From Pseudofabraea citricarpa (taxonomy: Eukaryota > Ascomycota > Leotiomycetes > Helotiales > Dermateaceae), in the NCBI GenBank assembly GCA_029641185.1, contig JAPWGK010000020.1, forward strand, positions 248,001 to 312,000: a DNA stretch of 64,000 nucleotides, given 5' to 3'. Shown here in pieces: positions 57,125 through 64,000 of this stretch; positions within the stretch are counted from its first letter, which is position 1, and each line of letters starts with the position of its first letter. A program made the translations under genes and the position numbers. The notes under the pieces were generated by a model. The model was not told the DNA's origin, ran no database searches, and worked only from the letters and a program-made list of their open reading frames with translations.

Positions 57125-58363
57125 ATGCTCCGCCCAACACAGAGTCTGCGCTTCCGCCCAGCCCCCGCGCTCCAGAAGCTATTCAGCCCGCCGCCTCCAC
57201 TGCCACTCGATCCCCAGGAGTCGAAGCAGCTATTGAACATCCTCACGACCTCCTTCCGCGAGCAGTTGGCGAAAGAACACAGCGAGCCCTCCTTTCGACT
57301 TGTGCCTTACAAGCCCAGACAACCTGCGTCCACCTCACGACCGCGAAGGCATTCGGAGATATCGAGTCGAAGGATAGACCGCCATCTTGAATCTCTGCTC
57401 GCCAACCCACTCTTCACCCGCCCGCGAGAAAATAATATGCGGTCCCCCATGGCTACCTTCGATATGGCTGTTGCCAGTGGTCAGATGAAAATAGGCTATG
57501 CCAAAGGCTGCTTGGTTGCACAGAAACGATTGATAACTGAATCTCCCGAACTCTCCGTCCGAGATGCCATGAAAGCGTCGGGTGCCGGTCTCAAGGTTGT
57601 CAAATGGTTGCAGGCCAGCGGGGCAGTGAACAACAAAGAATTTCTCTCCGACAAGACGTTCAGACTTATCCTCTTGGAATTCATGGTTGCCGAGGACTTA
57701 CAAGAAGTTGCCTGGGGGTGGCTACTCCTGCGATTAGAATCATTTGAGAAGACTTGTTCAGATCGTCAGCTTGGCTGGTATCATGATTGCTGCCTCTTTT
57801 CTGATCTACTTAGTGCGCTTATCAGGGCAGAAATTGCTCTCTCCGAAACTCTAGACAACGCATTTACTTGTGTTTTTCACGCTGCTACTTTCCTCACGAA
57901 CCGCAATTTACCTGAGGTACGAATGCTCATGAATAATTCCTGTCGACACCTCTTCCGGGCGATCTACAAATCAGACGCACCCAAAGCCGTATCACCTTCC
58001 TTGTATAATGCTTTTATCGAACTAGTAATCAACAGGCTCAAGCATCGTGCTAACGTTAAGGCACGTTTGATGCTGCATCACCCTTCAGAGCCGTCGGCCT
58101 CGTTGGCTCTACAATACTTCCGCAGCGGTAAAAATCTTATCGTGCACGGCGTCAACCCAGCCGTGCTGACTACTGATAACATAATGCTCGGCATTGAGAC
58201 TGCTCATCTTCTCCTCGAGCAAAACCAGCTCCAAGATGCCTCGTGGCTTATCGAGCGGTTGCAGAGAGACTACCCTACTGAGTTCAGACAGCCGGGGCAG
58301 ACAGTAAAAGAAGAAGAGGAACTTTTCAATATCCAGATGCTAGAAAGCCTGGATCTTGCATGA
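57125..58363 (+). CDS. Probable mitochondrial protein, unrecognised (412 aa)
   Basis: A single exon. The open frame extends upstream to 56957, but the start is placed at 57125 because MLRPTQSLRFRPAPALQKLF is a typical Arg-rich presequence, while the upstream extension includes a run of cysteines encoded by a CTG repeat. The mature part is all-helical in character, with helical-repeat-like spacing around residues 110-380 (for example EDLQEVAWGWLLLRLESFEK, SLYNAFIELVINRLK, ETAHLLLEQNQLQDASWLI). That would suit a TPR/PPR-like mitochondrial RNA or translation factor, but no motif decides it and I do not name a family. The C terminus is acidic (EEEELFNIQMLESLDLA). It is divergent from DEF1. Confidence 0.8.
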   Translation: MLRPTQSLRFRPAPALQKLFSPPPPLPLDPQESKQLLNILTTSFREQLAKEHSEPSFRLVPYKPRQPASTSRPRRHSEISSRRIDRHLESLLANPLFTRPRENNMRSPMATFDMAVASGQMKIGYAKGCLVAQKRLITESPELSVRDAMKASGAGLKVVKWLQASGAVNNKEFLSDKTFRLILLEFMVAEDLQEVAWGWLLLRLESFEKTCSDRQLGWYHDCCLFSDLLSALIRAEIALSETLDNAFTCVFHAATFLTNRNLPEVRMLMNNSCRHLFRAIYKSDAPKAVSPSLYNAFIELVINRLKHRANVKARLMLHHPSEPSASLALQYFRSGKNLIVHGVNPAVLTTDNIMLGIETAHLLLEQNQLQDASWLIERLQRDYPTEFRQPGQTVKEEEELFNIQMLESLDLA

Positions 58364-59317
58364 AGGATTTATGTTGTAGATTGTCTACGATATCACGGTA
58401 TGGTGTTTGGGGTGTGGTACGATAGGTGTTTTGGGGGTTAGGAGTACAAGGCTTTGACAGAATACCAACTACTGCGTCAAGCTGGGATCAGCATCAGCAT
58501 CAGCGTGTTTTTACATTTGGAAAGACACAGACAGAGCTAATTGACCAAACTTTGAATGAAATGGATTCATTCATCCTCTTGAAAGCGAATGATCGATCGT
58601 GAGGACTTTTCTTCAGCAGAGGTGCTGGTACTATGGTACTTCCGTACGTACAGTAGGAGATTGTCAGATGATGTTGACGTATCACCTACGATCAAGATCA
58701 AGGGCTCGTCTACGCGTGGCCCCTGCAGGTTCCCCGCAATGCAGTGCAGTGTGTTCTGCCCTTTGGCGAGACTTTGAGACTTTGAGAGCTCCGAGCTCAG
58801 CTTCTGCATGTGGTGTGTGCTGGTGGTGGTGGTGGTGGTAATGGTGGTGCGTGTGTGCGTGTGTGCGTGTGTGTGTATGTGTGCTTGCGGAAGTGGATGT
58901 GGCTGCTCGAACAATATCCACTCCCATCGAATCATTGCGAGCTGGAGAATGCCGCACACCAAGGTCGACCTCCTTCTTTGCCCTAGAACTATTTCAAAAC
59001 AAGGTACCACCACCACCACCACCGAGGAGGAACGATCCCCGTGAGGTAAGCAGCAGCAGCATCCACCATCCACCCGGCCACCCTTCACCCTTCACCCTTC
59101 CACTTCCATCTCCGCTACCTGGTTACCGAATAGCGTCATACTCTCCAACCTCACTTCTCCCAACCTCACTCAACCTCTCCATTGTCGCAAACCATCACTT
59201 TTATCAGCGCAACATTTCTACTTCTAGATAGACAGTCGCGCCAACTACAATTTCTCCTGTCAATCTTCAATCTCAATTTTGATACTTAGTCCTCCAACAA
59301 TAATTACGTCACCGAAC
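58364..59317. other. Spacer and promoter of the Tudor-like protein gene
   Basis: No gene is supported. Many short frames here are driven by the GGT/GT repeats at 58811-58884 and by the pyrimidine-rich leader (59080-59220). Confidence 0.5.
58811..58884. repeat. (GGT)n and (GT)n simple repeats
   Basis: A run of GGT units passes into GTGTGTGC-type alternating purine-pyrimidine sequence, about 430-510 bp upstream of the Tudor-like gene. Confidence 0.85.
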
Positions 59318-60177
59318 ATGTCCGATGACAAGATTCAAGAGGGCGACAAAGGTACTGTACTCCCTCTATTGCCTATCTTCGGGTGCCAATTGCGCCATCT
59401 TCCATCTCCCATCTTCTATTGTCGAAGCTCCTGAAGCAAGGCTTCAATTGATCCATACGCCAGCTTCATATCCTCTACCAGGGGATTTCCGCATCCTAAT
59501 GGAATCCTCGATTGAGTAGAATAGACCAAGCTGCACTACTACATTTGGACATTGACTGACACATCCTTCCAGTCTCCTGGAAATGGGGTAGCGGCAACCC
59601 TTCTGGCACAGTTGGTGAAGTCAAAGAGGGCAAGGTCACAGTGACTTCCAACAAGGGCAACGAGATCTCTAGGAACGGAGATGCGTCAAATCCCGCCGTT
59701 CATATTGAACGCAGTGGCAATGATGTCGTCAAGAAAGCATCGGAGCTCGAAATAGAGGAGAAAGGGTCCAATGGCAAAGCCTCTTCCGACGATGCCAAAG
59801 ATGACAAGACAGAGGAGACCAAGGAGGAAGAAACGAATGGCACCGACAAAGACAAAGAAGAGGAGGAGAAAAAAGAGGACGGTGGAGATGCAGAAAACGA
59901 GGAAGAAAAGAAGGACGAGGGTTCGGGGGAAGAAGAAGAAGCCAAAGCCGGCGATAAACGTAAGGCCGATGAAAAGGTTGCTGCCGAGGAGGACGGCGAC
60001 GAGAAAGAGGAAGAACCCAAGAAGCAGAAGACTGCCAATGGTAATGCTAATGGGGTAAAGAAAGGCCCCGGTCGGCCCAAGGGTAACGGAGAGAAGAAAG
60101 GTGCTGCAAAGAAGGAAAAGAAAGCTCCTACTGTTGGCAGAGCTGAACGGAAGACGCGGAGTCAAGGAACTGTTTAA
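59318..60177 (+). CDS. Tudor-like hypervirulence-associated family protein
   Basis: Two exons: 59318-59351 and 59573-60177, with a 221-nt intron; the product is about 212 residues. The N-terminal 60 residues form the small Tudor-like domain of the fungal hypervirulence-associated (DUF2945) family: IQEGDKVSWKWGSGNPSGTV, EVKEGKVTVTSNKGNEISR, NGDASNPAVHIERSG. From about residue 70 to 150 the chain is an acidic and Lys-rich low-complexity region with runs of Glu/Asp. It ends with a basic AT-hook-like KKGPGRPKGNGEKKG and a Lys/Arg-rich tail. A nuclear, DNA- or chromatin-contacting role is inferred from this tail and the domain. The family name comes from a fungal study; it does not show that this organism is a pathogen. 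Confidence 0.85.
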
Positions 60178-60815
60178 ACAAACAAAAGTTGGGTAGCATC
60201 GTGGCTTTGGATAGCTTCAGGTAACAGGGACTTGGCTAAGTCGGTGTGGTGTGTGCGGAGGTATTGTGTTCGGAGCAGACCAAAAGGCACCTTTACTCTT
60301 ATGAATTATGTATATAAATACGCACGTCGGCATTCTCTCTTATCCGGATTTTGATCCTCCTTCTCCTGTGGCGGGTGGCGGGTTCGGTGAAAGTCACGCT
60401 TCTGTCATCTGACGCGAGAACATGGCTTCTCGGTGTTCTCACATCCTTCTTCTCGTAGGTCATGCTTGCATTTTGAGACATGAGGTTATCCATGCTTCCA
60501 CGGGTTGAGAAGCAGCTCATCAATGGTGCTCATGTCATGGGTGATACGTCGGTGTGCGTCGTGGAGAATGGGCCAACCCAGGCTCTTCTTACTCAGAACT
60601 CAATCTGCAAGTCATTCAACGCAAGCTTTGGAGACGAGGGTCGCTCCATGGTTGCACTGCCTCACTGCCTCACACGGATAGGGGAGAAGGGCATCATCAA
60701 GGTCCATGACTGGCTCATCCATGGGAACAGGCCGAACAGCGGTGGTGATGTGAGGTGCAGTGGGTCCCCCAATCCGCCGGCAATCGATGCCCCGAAACAG
60801 GTACTGTACAAAGTA

Positions 60816-60838
60816 GATGAGATGAGATGAGATGAGAT
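60816..60838. repeat. (GATGA)n pentanucleotide repeat
   Basis: About four copies of GATGA. Confidence 0.8.
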
Positions 60839-61236
60839 TCAATGGAAGTGAGGATCATGGGATCTGGAGAGACGTGATATGATCATGTGTGTATGTGTGT
60901 CCGAAGTATGTGTGTGTTTGTTCCTCGTGGTCGTTGTGGTCTTTTGGCTTGAATATAGCTTTAGTATAGCTTCACGCCTCCAGCATGGCAAACACGAGAA
61001 ACAAGTCGTCCCAACAGTCGAAGTGGGGGAAAGAGCGAAAGAGGAAAAGAGGGAAAGAGCGAAGGTGGTCGACGTCTGTTCCTGGTCTCGAAATAGAAAC
61101 TTCCTTGGCGTTCAGCCAATCAAGAGCCGCAGCTTGCAAAGTTTATCTGGTGGTGGCCCGCCCATCATCGTCATCTCTTGAGCTCAATGGGAAGAAAAAA
61201 AAGGGACCTGCGGGAGTTATGAGGAGAGTCTCTTCA

Positions 61237-61260
61237 CAACACCAACACCAACACCAACAC
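61237..61260. repeat. (ACCAAC)n hexanucleotide repeat
   Basis: Three to four copies of ACCAAC, the complement of the GTTGGT run at 52466-52494. Confidence 0.8.
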
Positions 61261-61709
61261 GGCTTTTATGCTGCTGTTTTGCCTGCATGCAAGAAAGAGC
61301 ACATCATCCTGCTTTCTTTTCCTCTCTCCCTCCCTCCATCTCTACCTCCCCTCTTTTATCCTATCCTCTCCTATCCTACCCACCCTAAAACCTAGAAATC
61401 CTTCGTTCCCATCATCTGTCATTATTCTATCCGTCCGCTCTGCTGCAGGTCCCCGTGTTTCTTTATTGCCCTTACTGTATTGCTCAACAAAGCGTGATAG
61501 CAGAGAGATTACTCAGGACCGCCACCACATCCCTCTTGGGTCATCTTCGGCATCTCCGTCCTTTATCACCAGACCACCCGCAATCGACATCTTTTCTCCT
61601 GCGGTCAACAGAAAACAACTTCGACAGCTATCATATCCTCACGTCCCCGTCTCTGATCACAATCAATTTTGACTTGGCCTTTGGCCTGTCATAGCCGCTC
61701 GCTACCATC

Positions 61710-64000
61710 ATGGATTCCGTCAGAGAAATCATCAAGAGGCAGAGTTCGGGTGCTCAAGAGCTACTAGACCTCTTGAAGGATCCGTACAGTTCTCAGGTAT
61801 GTTTGGCTTTTTAAGGGCTTTATTCACACCTGCTCACGGATTCACAGATTGCTGCAAACTCCGTTTATGCCAGTCTAGGTACCTCGGTCGGATTCACCCT
61901 TCTCATCGCTGTCGCATTCTCCCTCCTCCGACCGTACAACTCGGTGGTATACTCGCCAAAACTCAAGGTCGCCGACGAAAGACATGCGCCACCACCGTTG
62001 GGAAAGGGCATGTTCGCCTGGTTTAGTCCGGTGGTGAAGACCAGTGAGCAAGATATTATTGTGCAGGTTGGGTTGGATGCTACGATTTTCCTGAGGTTCC
62101 TGAGGATGTGCCGGAACATTTTCGTCGTCTTGTCGATTTTTGGCTGTGGAATCCTCATTCCAGTCAACTTGATCAAAGGTGTGAAGTGGGATGATTCGAC
62201 TTTCATTTCCAGATTGACGCCCCTATACACCTACGGAGAGGCCAACTGGGGAGTTTCTATTTGTGCATGGATCTTTGATTTTATTATCTGCGGATTTCTA
62301 TGGTGGAATTATAAGAAGGTTCTCATACTTCGGAGGCAGTACTATGATAGCCCTGAGTATCATGCCAGTCTACATGCACGAACGTTGATGGTATGGCAAG
62401 GAAGATCGCAAAAACGGTACTAGAGCTGACATTGTATAGATCAATGATATCCCAAAGGATTTTCGATCAGACGAAGGCATCGGCAGATTAATAGATGAGG
62501 TTGCGCCGACTTCCTCGTTTGCTCGTGCTGCCATCGCCCGCAATGTCAAAGACCTCCCAGAGCTCATCGAAGAGCACGGCGAAAATGTTCGCGAACTCGA
62601 GCAGGTTCTGGCAAAGTATTTGAAAGATCCAGCAAATCTTCCGAAAGCGCGACCAACATGCAAGCCACATAAGAAAGATCCATCGTTTGCATCGTATCCT
62701 AAGGGCCAAAAATTAGACGCCATTGAATACCTTACTGGGCGCATAAAGGAGTTGGAAATTGAGGTCAAAGAGATCCGTCTTGGGGTTGATCGAAGAAATC
62801 CATTGCCCTATGGATTCGCCAGTTACGAAGGTATTGATGAGGCCCACACCATAGCGTATGCTGCACGGAATAAACATCCTCAAGGCACCAAAATTGTTCT
62901 AGCACCACGACCAAATGATATCATATGGAAGAATATGCCGTTGACTAAGAAGCAAAGGAAATGGCGTAGGATTGTTAACAACTTTTACGTCACATTGCTG
63001 ACGTTGATTTGGATTGCACCCAATGCTCTGATCTCTATTTTCCTGGTGAATCTTTCCAATCTTGGGCATGTCTGGCCTGCTTTTCAAGATTCTTTAGCCG
63101 CCAACACAACCTGGTGGGCCATTGTTCAGGGTGTTGCCTCTCCAGCAATCACGTCCCTCGTGTATTTGGTCCTTCCAATTATTTTCCGACGGTTTGCCAT
63201 CCGAGCCGGAGATCGAACTAAAACTGCACGAGAGCGCCATGTAACTGGAAAACTCTACACCTTTTTCGTCATCAATTTCCTGATCGTCTTCTCGGTTTTC
63301 AGTGTAGTCTGGGGGTTTGTTTCGGGGGTTATTGATGATACAGACAGTGGCACTGATGCATGGACCGCTATCAAGAACGCAAATATTGGACTTCAACTCT
63401 TCATTTCGCTGTGCGATTTATCCCCGTTCTGGGTTACTTGGTTATTACAGCGCAACTTAGGTGCAGCCGTTGATCTTGCTCAGCTATGGACCTTGGTTTA
63501 CAGTTTCTGCGCCAGGAAATTCTCAAGCCCGACTCCTCGCGAGATAATCGAATTGACGGCACCACCATCATTCGACTATGCAGCATACTACAACTATTTC
63601 TTGTTTTACAGCACTGTTGCATTATGCTTTGCAACCTTACAGCCATTGGTTCTAGTTGCAGCAGCACTCTACTTCGCCCTTGATGTCTACTTGAAGAAGT
63701 ATCTATTGATCTATATCTTCATTACCAAGACAGAATCAGGTGGCATGTTTTGGCGCATGCTTTTCAACAGGATGCTCTTTGCAACTGTCTTGGCTAATCT
63801 CGTAGTTTTCCTTTCCGTGTGGGCTCAAGGAGATGGACAACACATGCAAGCTTATGCCGTTATTCCTCTACCATTCCTGGTGCTGGCTTTCAAGTTTTAC
63901 TGCAAACGAACCTTCGATGACAAGATTCACTATTATACCGTACGAAATGCTTTGAAGGATCCAGAAGCTGCACGCACAAAGCTTGGTGGCAAGGGAGACA
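61710..64000 (+). CDS. CSC1/OSCA-type calcium-permeable channel (DUF221), 3' end beyond window
   Basis: Three exons are visible: 61710-61796, 61848-62390 and 62440 to the window edge, with introns of 51 and 49 nt. About 730 residues can be read and the frame is still open at 64000. Domain order is that of the RSN1/CSC1 family. An extracellular N terminus is followed by a first helix (GFTLLIAVAFSLLRP), GMFAWFSPVVKTSEQDII and DATIFLRFLRMCRNIFVVLS. Then comes a long cytosolic PHM7 region (HARTLMINDIPKDFR; charged helix GRIKELEIEVKEIRLG; PYGFASYEGIDEAH). After it is the DUF221 seven-helix core (WAIVQGVASPAITSLVYLVLP, FFVINFLIVFSVFS, DLSPFWVTWLLQRNLGAAVDL, YFALDVYLKKYLLIYIF). Members are osmosensitive, mechanically gated cation channels or lipid scramblases. 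The start is in a short 29-codon exon with good splice sites. Membrane location is by family. Confidence 0.92.

Larger units (their letters stand above)
60178..61709. other. 1.5-kb spacer and promoter of the CSC1-type gene
   Basis: No gene is supported; several frames of 100-140 residues lack any domain. A GATGA repeat (60816-60838), an ACCAAC repeat (61237-61260) and a pyrimidine-rich leader (61310-61400) are present. Confidence 0.5.

Noticed and set aside
59686..60165. Antisense hydrophobic frame of 159 codons with apparent membrane helices
   Set aside because: It is the complement of Glu/Lys-rich codons in the Tudor-like gene, which read as Phe/Leu-rich on the other strand.
1..64000. CRISPR arrays, phage or bacterial operons
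   Set aside because: Spliced genes and eukaryotic families throughout; no spaced direct repeats were seen.

Overview
The window is nuclear DNA of a filamentous ascomycete. Genes are split by many short introns (mostly 46-70 nt, GT...AG, often with a CTAAC/CTGAC-like branch site), and the gene content is fungal: a class II hydrophobin, a DIM-5-type H3K9 methyltransferase without a chromodomain, DEF1, VID24/GID4, an Ish1-repeat protein, a DUF7707-type GPI protein and a CSC1-type channel. Protein style suggests Pezizomycotina, possibly Leotiomycetes; this is my impression and no search was run. I support 25 protein-coding genes, two of them incomplete at the window edges. I found no rRNA, no convincing tRNA, and no CRISPR (not expected).

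The left part (1-26.4 kb) is gene-poor and has an accessory character. It holds a 5'-incomplete beta-lactamase-like hydrolase, an IMPACT/UPF0029 protein, an MFS transporter, a DUF7707-type GPI-anchored protein, a seven-repeat Ish1/Msc1 stress protein, a small mitochondrial protein, a large membrane Kelch protein and a class II hydrophobin. Spacers here reach 1.9, 3.5, 3.0 and 3.3 kb. They show no intact gene, only microsatellites, weak hints of decayed mobile DNA (about 14.9-15.7 kb) and one possible BTB-domain scrap (about 25.06 kb).

The right part (26.4-64 kb) is dense with conserved housekeeping genes, in order: AAA ATPase, UPF0132 membrane protein, GID4/VID24, Mago nashi, beta-COP (SEC26), sphingoid-base kinase, RRP1, H3K9 methyltransferase, membrane-anchored ubiquitin hydrolase, mitochondrial bL9, class II fructose-bisphosphate aldolase, oxysterol-binding protein, a 1128-residue disordered membrane protein, DEF1, an unrecognised probable mitochondrial protein, a Tudor-like hypervirulence-associated protein and a truncated CSC1-type channel. 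Several neighbours are divergent and share short promoters (Mago/SEC26 374 bp, RRP1/KMT1 230 bp, ubiquitin hydrolase/bL9 537 bp); others converge.

The genes do not form a pathway or biosynthetic cluster, and I found no clearly undescribed system. The best leads are gene-structure oddities (a P-loop split by an intron behind a 30-nt exon, a 16-nt exon, two stop-free in-frame introns), variant signature motifs (ubiquitin-hydrolase Cys box, OSBP EQVCHHPP), the Kelch protein's ambiguous N terminus, and the orphan 1128-residue protein. All exon coordinates were assigned by eye from reading frame and splice consensus.
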